NCBI GenBank assembly: GCA_003693705.1
Contig: RBZT01000563.1
Location: 1 to 64,000 of the forward strand
Source: Polymyxa betae
Taxonomy: Eukaryota > Endomyxa > Phytomyxea > Plasmodiophorida > Plasmodiophoridae
Direction of reading: 5' to 3'
Length of the DNA: 64,000 nucleotides
A model generated the notes under the pieces. That model made no database searches. It worked only from the letters and a program-made list of their open reading frames with translations, and had not been told where the DNA came from. The position numbers and the translations under genes are program-made. Numbering within the stretch: the first letter of the stretch is position 1; each line of letters starts with the position of its first letter. Below, one piece after another: positions 50,268-63,195 of this stretch.

Positions 50268-52222
50268 ATGTCGCTAGCACAGATCTTACCGCCGCCCAAA
50301 CATCGTCCCGTGCAAATCTCGATTTCAAAGACTACTGCTAAGGATGGCTCCCGGGAGCAGAGTGCCATCGTAATATCGGGAAAGGTCCCGCCATATGGGC
50401 AACGGCAGGGCTTCGTTCCTCGAAACGAAGCCGATTTCGGCGATGGTGGTGCATTTCCAGAGGTGCATCGCCTTCAGTATCCTTTAGGGATGGGGAAGAA
50501 CCCAGATCAGTCAACGGTCAGGCGGTTTGCTTTACTTCCAAGCTTCTGCATTGACTTATTATGAATTCAGACTGTAGCGACAATATCTGTAGCTTCCGAT
50601 GGCTCTGTTGATTATAGTGGAATTGTTACTCAACGTGTTCGAAAGGACCAGATGGTCTATAAATCATATAGTGATTTAGTACCTAAAGATCCAAGTCCAG
50701 AAGAATTAGCTAAACCTGATGCAGAAACTCAGGCTGCTGTCACTGTATTCCTCATACATGTATGATCATATCACCTCTTTGACTTCACCATCTAGGAACA
50801 AACCAGGCAAGCTTTGGAAAAGCTTGTTGAAGGCAGAATAACATCCGCTCAGCCTCGAAAGAAGCCGGTTGAGAATGCACAAGCGTCGGCGCCATCATAT
50901 GTTCGTTATTCGTCAAAGGATGGCGGCACAAGAACAATTCGTGTGCAATCGATGGCTGTGGATCCCATTGAGCCCGCTAAGTTTAAACATACAAAAGCAC
51001 CAACTGGACCTCCATCTCCTCCCGTCCCTGTTATGCATTCGCCTCCAAGGAAGGTAACCGTTGCAGATCAAGAGAAGTGGCGAATTCCGCCTTGTATTTC
51101 CAACTGGAAGAACATCAAAGGGTATTTGAGCTTTCTGTCCGCTGCTCTATTGCTCAATGGTCTCGTCAGCTATACCATTGCGGCTGATAAACGGCTTGCG
51201 AGTGATGGACGAGGCCTTCGTGAAGTTCAAATCAACGATGCTTTTGCAGCCTTATCTGAGACACTTTATCTGGCCGAAAGGAATGCCAGGGTAAGCCCAG
51301 TATCCAGTTGCATTTTCTTTTCGGTTCTGAACATCCAAATCTAGGCTGAAGTTGCCGCTCGTCAATCAATGCAGAGTCGAATTGAGCTCAAGAAGCGGGA
51401 GGCAAAAGAGCAGCAATTGCTCGAATTAGCAGCTCAAGCACGGGAGAAGCGTGCTGGTCTGAACAAAGCTATTAGGTGTGTAGAAGACGTCGTGTCTCAT
51501 TCAGTTGCTCATGGATCATTCAGGCAAGTGGAAACATATGCAGATGTCGACGAATCGGTTGAGAACATCGAGGAGACCATCACCGGCCTGGAAGAACGTG
51601 AAGAGTTACGTGCCGATCTGAAGCGAGATCTTCGCCGTGAAATGCGCATGTCCCATATGGGTAAGAATGCCCGAAAGTCCAAAATGGAACGTGATCAGAA
51701 TCGAGATGTTTCCGAACAAGTTGCTCTTGGTCAGTAGCTACAGGTTGTCTATTCTTACCAAGAATCTGACTGTTATATATAGGGAAACGTGTTGGAGCTG
51801 GTGGTGGCGATGCTCTGTTCGATCAACGATTGTTCAATCAATCGCAGGGCATGGATTCCGGATTTGGTGCCGAGGATGCATACAATGCTTACGACACACA
51901 CCTTTTCCAATCTCGGGCATCTCAGCATATTTATCGACCATCGCAAGTTGCAGATGATGATTATCAAGCTGTATCTGATCAACCTAATACGGTACCTTTC
52001 TCGGTTATATGATTGCTCGCGGGATTTTGATGTTGGGTTTAGTCGACTGGAAGATTCCAGCCAGACCGCGGCTTCCAGGGAGCCACAACAACTGTTGAAC
52101 AAAGGGGTGCTGGCCGATCCAGACCTGTTGATTTCGAATTGGGTCCCAGTGATTCGATTAAGACTGATCAAGAGCAGATTACTGCTGACATCTCTGAGGC
52201 CAAACGCCAAAAGAGAGAATGA
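50268..52222 (+). CDS. SNW1: SNW domain protein, SNW1/SKIP/Prp45
   Basis: Spliceosomal and transcription coregulator. Seen in order: SLAQILPPPKHRPV, PPYGQRQGFVPRNEADFGDGG, FPEVHRLQYPLGMG, the SNW domain with SYSDLVPKDPSPEELA and PSYVRYSSKDGG, then the near-invariant IPPCISNWKNIKGYTIAADKR (split by a 48 nt intron inside KGY at about 51120-51167) and LASDGRGLREVQIND. The Glu/Arg-rich helix EREELRADLKRDLRREMRMS and an RVGAGGGDALFDQRLFNQ tail follow, ending with EAKRQKRE. Six introns were read, including about 50556-50573 or longer near IST/VATISVAS, 50756-50794, 51291-51344, and a final one at about 51991-52065. The order and length match SNW1. Confidence 0.93.
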
Positions 52223-52409
52223 TTTAGCAGAGAATAATCATGAGCACCGCGCTTAGTGTATTTATAAAGACATGATTAGACATGTTATTTTAGCACATTA
52301 ACAGCAGCGTGATATCAGCCTCGGTCCCAACCAACATCGTCTTGTTTCATGAGGACAACTTAATAGACGATTACCGACAAAACATCACAACTAAAATCAG
52401 CTATCATAT

Positions 52410-53382
52410 TTATTCCGTTTTTGGACGGGCAGCTGCATCATTGGTAGCAGCAGGTTGGACGCGATCAGGGACCTTGCGAATTTTTCGCTGCATGAACATA
52501 TTAAAAACAAATACACACACGAGCATTATTGTAGATCTGCAGAATCCTCGTTAGTCACTCATAAACGAGCAGTATTCAAACATACCCGTATTTGGAGAAA
52601 AATGATTTTGGTGCGATATGGACCTTGCGTTTGGCAAACCACAAAGTATTCTTTCCTTCGGATTCAGCGATGATGAAAGTAAATGAATCCCAAGAATCAA
52701 CAACGAAGTAGTAAGGTTTGGATGCACCAGACGGCAACTGAAAATGCCCGATAGATATAGCAACACCAGAAGGTACAATGTCAAAATGGAAATCGTAGAT
52801 CGGTTTCATAGATCTAAATCTCATATTGAACTTTCTCGAAACGCAAAATAGCAAATTGTCCATACTCGCCCAAATGATTTGAGGCTTTGAAAACTCCTGA
52901 GTTGGGATCATCTTTGTGAAACTCACTGAGAACAATGGTCATAACCAGAGTGAGAAGATATCAAAGATAATATACATTTCAACATGGTCATATTCAGAAA
53001 GGACTTGGATATCAGTCTGGTTTCGAAGTATTTGACCAGAAAAAGCAGAATCCTTTTCTGTGATATTCATCAGTAGAACTTCAGTCTCATCTGTTATCGA
53101 TTCAATTTTGGAGTGGACGACCTTCGACAGTGGCAATACCGAGTTTCAAGCCCTTGGAAGGCGATCCTTCACCAGCATCAATTTCCCATTCGCTAACGAA
53201 AGAGTGTGAAAAGCCAACTAAACAGTGAAAATAATATACCCTCGAATGAAATCACAGAATTTGAAATTAGGTCCGATCTTGGCAGTGGCCGTAAAATCAG
53301 CAGTTACGACAGCAGCGATCGAGAGAGCCGCTAACAAGCTATAAACGCTGCGCTTGCATGGACGTAGAGACATTATCGACAT
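52410..53382 (-). CDS. EMC10: ER membrane protein complex subunit 10 (EMC10)
   Basis: The minus-strand exons give a signal peptide (SVYSLLAALSIAAVVTA), then a lumenal segment with FSHSFVSEWEIDAGEG that parallels the LEHSFEIDD opening of EMC10. SNHLGESMKPIYDFHFDIVP parallels ESHLSDQLTLHVDV. The most telling part is the C-terminal APKSFFSKYG followed by a single membrane segment (IMLVCVFVFNMFM) and a short basic tail ending AAARPKTE; EMC10 has KSFFAKYW before its membrane helix. At least five introns, one about 61 nt long, make the gene hard to see. Individual exon joins are inferred, especially near 53220. The EMC inserts and stabilises membrane proteins in the ER. Confidence 0.6.
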
Positions 53383-53985
53383 CGTTGCAATTTCTTGTTG
53401 AGGGTCTGCTATAAGACAGGAGGGACCTTTTAGTTCTCTGTTGAATTTATTGAGGAAGGCCGCGCCTCTCGCACAGTGGCTACGATATGACAATTGGCAA
53501 ATGCCCTTTGTTTGGTAACAAGTCAGGCAGGCGATTGGGTTCTACAGAATTGCGCGCAATTATATTATGGTAATCTAGACTAGATAAGCGTTTTCCTCTC
53601 ACATAAATCCTATGCTTTTTTTCGAGGACCGATATTTTTTCCACAATTTTGGAATCGTTATTTACGGTACGAAACTCTACAGGCCTCATAAAACGCAGTG
53701 CTTTGTACAGTTGTACATATATTATATATGAAAAAATATGTGCGGCGCAGCCACCTATCCTTGATGGTAACATCACAGATCTCATCAAAAAAGTTTTGAA
53801 AACAAATCGGCGCAATTTTATAAGTCCAATTCGAAAACAGCGTGGTGAGCGCACCGCCGCACCAGCGAGGGAATCTTTTCTGGTCCGTGCTACCGTGTAC
53901 CTACCGGTATTGGAAAAAAAACCCCGAGCAAAGTAACACGTTCGTATTTACGGCAGGTTGTTTTAGTAATTGGTCAAGCTTGTAA
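53383..53985. other. Unresolved interval with weak frames on both strands
   Basis: A plus-strand frame at 53649-53936 and a minus-strand frame at 53480-53854 overlap almost completely, so at most one can be real. The minus-strand one includes VEKISVLEKKHRIYVRGKR. Neither has recognisable motifs or splice partners I can support. Confidence 0.3.
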
Positions 53986-54629
53986 GCCTGGCGATTGAGC
54001 TGTTTTCGAAAAGAGCGAAATTGTTTCTGGAGTTCGCCGAATTCAGTCAAATCGGCTAGCTTGTCCTTGAAGCCGGAGAAATTGGACGAGCAAACTGGGT
54101 TTTTTGCTGTTTTTCGTATATCTTCTTCCGAATGGTGTCGCCTTTTCCAGCGTTGGTTTCGGTCAGATCAGATAACTGTTAAGGGCGGCAATGTGTCAGT
54201 ATAAGGGCCAATGCCGACGCATCCAAACTCTGATGCGGTTATTTGTCAAGTTCTTCAACTGACAAGAAATTTGGGAAAATAATCGTGGTGTCCGGAAGAA
54301 CATGATTATTATCTGTATCCGATGATTCCTGCGGACAGCCATCAGAGTTGTGCCAAGTCTTTTCAAATGGCGCCAACCTTTGCGTAGATATTAGTGTAAG
54401 GTTTGTGAATAATCACCAGCGGGATGGTGGAAACTCCAGCAATTTCATCGCGATTTGTCTCGCTGCCTGGCCCGCACCTAGACGGGAATGTAATGTCATA
54501 ATCGAGCGCGCAGCCTCTCGCTGGCGCAACCAATGATGCAGCTCCAGCCACTGACTGACTGCTTCTACCTAATATCGAAACTACACAGCTAATAGACGTT
54601 GCAGCTGCCGAGCCCAGTTCGGTTAACAC
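53985..54629 (-). CDS. Unrecognised three- or four-exon gene
   Basis: The first exon, from ATG 54629, reads MLTELGSAAATSISCVVSIL and continues to IIHKPYTNIYAK. A 49 nt intron (about 54331-54379) leads in frame to ESSDTDNNHVLPDTTIIFPN. A second intron (about 54180-54265) leads to LSDLTETNAGKGDTIRKKIY. Downstream a frame reading DLTEFGELQKQFRSFRKQLN suggests another exon, but its junction is ambiguous. The continuity of three exons in frame supports a real gene. No domain is recognised: the first part is Ser/Ala-rich, the last part charged and helical. The 3' end is uncertain. Confidence 0.45.
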
Positions 54630-57065
<2,436 letters not shown>

Positions 57066-57255
57066 TCCTGCTTCGTCCTCAGTAAATCATTGTATAAAAT
57101 TGTTTCAAATGAAGCCACCAAACAACATAATGTCTACTGATAGAAGATGCTGTTACTTGCTGGTAGAGCGACTAGAATTTGTATGAAGGGGGTGGGGTGA
57201 TGGGGTCCCTTCAAGTTATCATGATAGGGACACTGCGTGACATTGCTTGTATAAG

Positions 57256-58533
57256 ATGATGTTACGACGTTCCTGTCTTGGTACTGCCATATGGAGCCCC
57301 AATCATATTCTAAGACGCTTCGCTACTACGACTGCAGCGACCTCGTCGTCTACTCAGGAACTGGCTGATAAACAGCCGCCGTTGACTTCCGAGCAGATCC
57401 AGGAGTTCAACGATTTCTATGATGAGTATTTACGCGGCCAGCAGGCCATCGTACCAGAAAATGCACGACCTAATTATCGATCTCACCTATATTCATGCTG
57501 AGAAATGTCTTTAGGAAGCGATGAAGAATATTCGGCGTTCTGGTGTGGTGGCCTTAAAAATTGGTATGATGGGCATGTTCGATGCATTGGGCGAAAGGCA
57601 TCGTAATAGCGCTTCACACTTTTCTCTGTATGCCTCAAATTGATTGACATTTCATGACAGCTGTAACTTTATTGCAAGTCGATTCGTGTCATGTTGTCCA
57701 AGCCAAAACTCGGCCAAATTCCAAAGGACTAGTTGGACTGCAGGTCGGAGCTGGCGACAAAAAAATGAAGAACTGTACGAAAGCTTGTATTGGGCATCAT
57801 GCTAAAGCTAATTTATCACCCAAAAGAATACTTGTATGTGAAATCGACACATTTATTGTGGCTCTTTCACACATACTGTAACAGTTTGAATTTCCTGTTA
57901 GCCCAGAAGCAACGATTCCAGCTGGGACTCAATTGACAGCGTCTCATTTCATTGCTGGCCAGCTGGTTGATATTCAGGGGATAACCAATGGGAAGGGATT
58001 TGCTGGCGCTATGAAACGTTGGGGGTTCAAAGGACAGGGGGCGTCCCATGGTGTTTCTATTTCTCATAGATCACTGGGAAGCACCGGAAACTGTCAAGAC
58101 CCGGTTTGTCTCATAGTCAATGGAAGGTACAAAGTCATTTACTGCTTATAGGGCCGTGTATGGAAAGGAAAGAAGATGGCTGGAAGAATGGGTGGCGATA
58201 CCCGAACCGTTCAAAGCATGAAAGTAAGCATTAACTAAATTCCAACTGAGCTGGCTAGTTAATCGATTGTCCAGATTTTGAGAATTGATCCTGTTAAAAA
58301 TATTCTTTACGTTCGTGGCAGTGTCCCAGGACGTCGAGGAAATTGGGTCCGAATTACTGATGCGATTCGTGCTCCTGTATGTAGAAAACATCTTGTGCGT
58401 TTTCCAACTGCTAATATTGTTTTTGCAGGATCAGGTAGCCAGTCTGCCTTTCCCGACGGCTACAGAACCATGCTCGGATAGTGATGTATTCGCTCCTGTC
58501 GATTTTGCTAAGGATCCTTTCAAGAATGAATAG
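57256..58533 (+). CDS. MRPL3: Mitochondrial large ribosomal subunit protein uL3m
   Basis: uL3 family protein at the peptidyl-transferase side of the mitoribosome. The first 30 residues ([20 protein letters not shown], then a Ser/Thr run) form a mitochondrial presequence. After an intron come [50 protein letters not shown], and the conserved hook region [28 protein letters not shown], then [17 protein letters not shown] and [14 protein letters not shown]. About six introns were read, near 57497-57515, 57602-57655, 57835-57897, 58108-58150, 58224-58275 and 58377-58430. The order and spacing match uL3 fully. The mitochondrial rather than cytosolic form is shown by the bacterial-type GQGASHG and the presequence. 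Confidence 0.93.
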
Positions 58534-58584
58534 ATTTATTTGATAATACTTTAGTGATCGCCACCATTTGTCAAAGAATATGTT

Positions 58585-59433
58585 TCATTGAGTTATGTTG
58601 CCTGACAAGTTGCGAATATTTCTAGGGTTCGGTAAGATTCCTTCTGCATGATTGGCAGTTTTGCCAATAAGTCGAATCCTGATAGAATCTGGATTAACTT
58701 GAGCGGCATCATCGTCTGATTCCTGGATTAATTCTATATCAGTTTGCAGATTGCTTGGTCCACTATTAGTTTGCGAATTTCCATCAGCGTTCACATCGAC
58801 GTGATCAACTGTCATTGTTTGATTTATGGAATGCACTATGGCCGCTGAAGCAACAGAGCCATTGAAATCGGACCCGAGATCGATAGAAGAGTGATTAGTT
58901 TCATGTTGCTGTTCATTATCGATGAGTTTGTCGATAGCAGCGACCAACTCATCATCATATTCAGCTTCTGTTTGCTCGGATGATGAAGCCTTAACATCAG
59001 ATTTTTCGTTCTGATCTTGGCTCAAAAGATTTTCTGACTCAATCGGTTTGTTTGATCCAGGGAGATTGTCTGACTCCTGAATTTCTTCGCTGTCAAGCTG
59101 ATCAATTGCTGAATTTGGCAAATTATATCCATTGCTATCAATATTCACATTATCATGAACTTCATCCAAATCCGTATCCGAATCTAAGGTATCCAATTCC
59201 ACATTTTCTAGTCGCTGAGGTATGCTATCTTGATTGTCCTCGAAGTCTGATAATATGGCTCTATCTTGATTGACGATAACAAGTACGATCACTACAGTTA
59301 TAAATATCCCAATAAAAGCCACATATCGGAGATAGTTCAGATTTGAGCGCCAGCCTGACGATGATGTTGAGGCGGATTCTTCCTGGTCATAATAATCTTG
59401 ACCAGCGGGGCGATTATTAGGTCTTCGCAGCAT
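58585..59433 (-). CDS. Single-pass membrane protein with a long acidic domain, unrecognised
   Basis: The in-frame ATG at 59433 gives MLRRPNNRPAGQDYYDQEES. A short polar N-terminus precedes one hydrophobic segment YVAFIGIFITVVIVLVIV (about residues 35-52). The remaining 230 residues are rich in Asp, Glu, Ser and Asn with no cysteines and several NxS/T sites (NHSS, NGS, NQT, NIT). This suggests a type II orientation with a glycosylated, disordered outer part. A basic C-terminal patch (RIRLIGKTANHAEGI) ends the protein. The frame is open a little further upstream without an ATG. No family recognised. Confidence 0.6.
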   Translation of the reverse strand: MLRRPNNRPAGQDYYDQEESASTSSSGWRSNLNYLRYVAFIGIFITVVIVLVIVNQDRAILSDFEDNQDSIPQRLENVELDTLDSDTDLDEVHDNVNIDSNGYNLPNSAIDQLDSEEIQESDNLPGSNKPIESENLLSQDQNEKSDVKASSSEQTEAEYDDELVAAIDKLIDNEQQHETNHSSIDLGSDFNGSVASAAIVHSINQTMTVDHVDVNADGNSQTNSGPSNLQTDIELIQESDDDAAQVNPDSIRIRLIGKTANHAEGILPNPRNIRNLSGNITQ

Positions 59434-59539
59434 ATAATCTACAACCTGTACAAGAGGTTTGGCAGTCTGACTCTCATATTGCACGACTGCACATCACATT
59501 CACTGAGGGCGTCAATTCTCTTTAATAACAGCAAGTTCA

Positions 59540-60313
59540 ATGGATAGTATTGTGGATGTATTTTCTGCAACGCATCAATTTCGGCTGGATCCTGCTCGCT
59601 TTCTGGTTGCATGGAATGGTGTTTTAGTTCTAGGTAAAGTTACGGGAGTTCATAACAAGTGAAACTTGAACCACTTTTCAGCTTTTGAAGGGTTCCCTTG
59701 CGGCATTGAGGCAGCGAAATATAAACTGATTGAAAAGTTGCCATTAATCCAGGAGAATCCTGGTTCAAAATGGCCCAAAGTAACTTGTTTTTCACTCAAT
59801 CATATTAACTTGTTTGAACTAATTTAGGTGACTCTGGCAGCCTTATCAGGATGTCGACCGCTGCTTGAATCCGACTTCGAAACTCTAAACGCCATCCTTT
59901 CCAGACATAGCGAGAAGCTGAGAAACTGTCATATTGTGTTTGATGCTGTATCCATTGTTCAGTTTAATTGTCGAAGCCTCGAAAGCATCCGAGATCGATA
60001 CGATATCGCCTTAAGGGACCCCCTAAATCAAGACCAGATCTCTCCTGAGCAGAGACGCATCAATGCTGCCATCCTGGCTGAACCAGACTCACTTGACTAC
60101 TTTTCGCTAGCTTCTCGGGCGGGACGCGACATAAACTACTACAGAGAAAATCACGTGGAATGGACGCTGGTGTCGTTCCTGAACGGCGCTCTAGAAGACG
60201 AGATCACCCTGCTTTGTAAAGAGATCGAAGGCCAGTTGCCAGATCTATACGAATGGATTCGACCAGAATCTCGTCATGTAACATTACTGGGCCTAGACCG
60301 TCTCGTTCAGTAA
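59540..60313 (+). CDS. Unrecognised conserved-looking protein of about 225 residues
   Basis: Three exons: MDSIVDVFSATHQFRLDPARF from 59540, an intron at about 59633-59681, then EGFPCGIEAAKYKLIEKLPL, an intron at about 59780-59827, and a long last exon with LAALSGCRPLLESDFETLNA, FNCRSLESIRDRYDIAL, DYFSLASRAGRDINYYREN and WTLVSFLNGALEDEI. The balanced composition and absence of low-complexity stretches suggest a folded soluble protein. I do not recognise a signature for any known family. Confidence 0.6.
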
Positions 60314-60463
60314 CGTTACACCAATCAATCATATCCCTGAGATGCATGTCAGGCTTTCATCGGCCCATGACCCCAAATGGGATATAAATGACGCTGAACC
60401 CCATACGATGTTACACAATAGAGTCAGAAGACTCCTCTCTATCTACAATGCCATTTTGATTTC

Positions 60464-61009
60464 GTGATGTCTAATACACGACATCGAATCCCTCTACAAG
60501 CCATCTCAACCAATGTCGTGAGACCTGCTGACCCTGATAATCCCGATGTTAAGGGTAAAGTGACGAGATTATCTTCGCTGTTTGGAAAGAGCGGCAGTTC
60601 GGCGATGCTGAATGCTGCAAAACCGTCGTCTTCAGCTGGTGAACGTGACCAAAGCTATGTTCGCCAGAATGCTTCGCTTGCCAGGTAGGGCGATCTGATG
60701 ATTCTGAAGCACCATGCTCGAGCTTTTCTACGTAGAAATATAGCCTATTTATCAAAGCAAATTCAAAATGTGCAGCAAGAAAACGGCTCGCTTCGCCATA
60801 GGGTCATCCTCTACGAGAACGCCAGCCGCAACCAGCAACAAAGAATGAAACAGGTCATAAGGATACATAGCGAAATGGAAATCTGAAGAGAGTCGTTGCA
60901 GAGCGAAGAAGCTCTGGCAAATCTGAGCGCTGTTCGGGAGGAGCTAGCCGATATCCTGTCACAACTCGAGAAAGCCAAACAGGCGATAGAGTCCGAGGAA
61001 TCAGATTAG
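60464..61009 (+). CDS. Small coiled-coil protein, possibly shugoshin-like
   Basis: The first exon, MSNTRHRIPLQAISTNVVRP, is basic and polar with a Ser-rich GKSGSSAMLNAAKPSSSA part. An intron at 60685-60734 leads in frame to RNIAYLSKQIQNVQQENGSL, a short coiled coil with heptad spacing. A later exon reads SLQSEEALANLSAVREELAD, then LSQLEKAKQAIESEESD and the stop at 61007-61009. The junction between the last two exons (about 60855-60900) could not be fixed. The RQNASLAR...L...I..VQQEN.SLR pattern is reminiscent of the shugoshin N-terminal coiled coil, but no C-terminal basic SGO motif was found, so this is only a suggestion. Confidence 0.45.
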
Positions 61010-61049
61010 CGTATCAATTGATGTATTTCACGAGGAAAAATGTCGAAGT

Positions 61050-62681
61050 TTAAAGGGTATTCGTGGATGGAGACTCGAATGGACACGCATTAATAAGATT
61101 AGCCATTTCTTCTTTCTCACGTTCGTATCGTACTTTGTCGCTTGAAGCAGATAATACGTAGGGTTCTTTGTCTTCATCGCTCAGGCTCTTCCAGCGTAAA
61201 CCGATTTCGGTTGCCACCTCTTTGAATGATTTGCCTAGTCCGATTTAGCATTCAATTGACCGGCAGCTAAATAAAGGTGTACCTGGACAAGTTGTACTCA
61301 AAGCACGACGTTGTTCTGCTACGAAAAATAAATAAGCAGATATAGGATGTTTAGGGGTATTCTGAGCCCGTTTTCTTCTGAAATGAATCAGCAGACTTCA
61401 TATCGTGCTGACAATGCCAACCTTTTTAAATTCTCTGTCTGTGGCCTATTGACTGATCGGACACTGCCTTCAGCATCTTCACCTTTCGTGTACGATTGGA
61501 ATTCGCGCTCATAACGAGTTTTATCTCGTTCTGCCATATCCTCGTATCGAGATCGGTCTGAAGCCCTCATTTCTTTCCATCTGGTTCCGATCAGCTTAGC
61601 CATTTGGCCAAAGCCCATATTCTACACAGAATATCAGCGAAATGGCGAAAGCGAAGCCTGATGTTATTACAGGACATTCTTTGCACAGCCTTGCACGAGT
61701 TTCAGCTACGAAAAAGAGATATGCTGAAATAGGATGTTTAGGGGCTTTCGGGTCACGCTTGCGACGCTTCAGAGCGTTCTGGCTGGAATCCTCACCAGAA
61801 ATTGCATCCATCTCGCGCTGGTAGCGAACTTGATCTTCCTTCTCCATGTCATGATACTGTGGAGGAGCAGAATTTAGAAGCCAGTTCTGACGCCAATCAT
61901 ACGAATAGCAACAAATGAGGACAAAAGACAGAGCCAGACGGCATCAAGTGCAGAAATTCAACCGACGCCGTAGGAAAAGTGCGTCCATAAATAACTCCAT
62001 CGTCCTTGGTCAATAACAAACAGATGCCAAACATTCCCATCTCTTCGTTACCTTCTGTCGATCTGTAGCACTGATCTTGTTCCAGCTCTGGCCGATTTCG
62101 CGGTTAACTTCGGTTAGTGCCAGATCGGGTCGTACTCTTAGCATCCTTGTTCGACATTCATTGACGTAGAACGCGTATGATGACGATGGTGGGATGGGAT
62201 GTCTCATTCCATTCCGTTGTCGTTTGTATCCTGTCCTTTTTTCACCATCTTCTTCACCTGGAGCTTTTATGATGCCGTTGTTTGGCATGCCTTCAACAGC
62301 ACGTGCATAATCCAGCGACGAAGTTCCTAACGACTGCAATCCTGGTTACAAAGGTTGCAGGCATTTCGAATGACGATGTATTACCAAAGGGAATGTACGA
62401 GATAATCCACCAAACTGATGTGGGAATGTTGGGGGTCGTTCCATGATTGGAATGCCTTCAGGGGTTGGAGAAAGATTAGCCAGAACGAGCTGCTTCGGCA
62501 ATGGCGGATTGATCTGCAGTCTGCCTGGCGAACTCGGAGGGACAGTTAGCTTGGAATCGATCATCAGCGATTCTTCCCAGGATGAATCGTTTTCAAACGG
62601 TTTATCGGAGGAGAACCCGGGCATAATTATATCTGGGATGGAGAAGAGCGCCGACCCGGGCTCATTGTAATGATGACTCAT
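61050..62681 (-). CDS. Protein with three HMG boxes
   Basis: DNA-bending chromatin protein. A disordered N-terminus (MSHHYNEPGSALFSIPDIIM, Ser/Pro-rich) is followed by three HMG-box-like domains, each split by a small intron. Box 1 has PPSSSYAFYVNECRTRML, EVNREIGQSWNKISATDRQ and EKEDQVRYQREMDA. Box 2 has DPKAPKHPISAYLFFVAETR, GQMAKLIGTRWKEMRASDR and AERDKTRYEREFQSY. Box 3 has KHPISAYLFFVAEQRRAL, FKEVATEIGLRWKSLSDED and SDKVRYEREKEEMANL. Boxes 2 and 3 are much more alike than either is to box 1, pointing to a duplication. The conserved Pro, Trp, Lys/Arg and Tyr positions of the HMGB fold are kept in boxes 2 and 3. The stop lies at 61050-61052. Confidence 0.8.
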
Positions 62682-63195
62682 ACACGTTCTGGGAAGAAGC
62701 TTGAGATCTCGTAGCTGCCCACGACTTGGAGTTCTGACAAGAGCACCGCAAATGGTCCGGCAATCCCTTCGGAATCGACACAGGCATGATCGTAGTCAAC
62801 AGTCACAGCAACCATCACAGATCATTTTTCTAGGCTCATCCGGGGTCAGGTCGTACTGCCTCCAACACCTGTGAAGGCAGTTGGACTCTCCCACGTTTGA
62901 CGTGTCGTCATTACTTATGTACCTATATTCACCAGATATGATGTTATGATGACCGATATTCGTTGCTTTTTATTTCTGCGAAAATGATAGGCAAATACTA
63001 CATGATGGAGACCTAGTTTGTTGCTACAAGGACATATCTAAACCGTCATTATTAAACTGACGAATTCATCAACTGCTGTCGGGTTGTTCAGATCTAGATT
63101 TATGAAAGATTCGTACAGGTTTTCATATCCTGTACCGTCCGTATTGATTCTATGTATGGGCTTTAAAAACATATGTTAGTTTGAACTTCAACCGG
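62682..63195. other. Intergenic interval between the HMG-box gene and MSH5
   Basis: No gene recognised. The right part (about 63033-63110) may hold the last exon of MSH5: a minus-strand frame there reads YENLYESFINLDLNNPTAVD and ends at 63033-63035, but the splice phase with the upstream exon does not fit cleanly. The remainder should be the promoter of the HMG-box gene. Confidence 0.4.
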
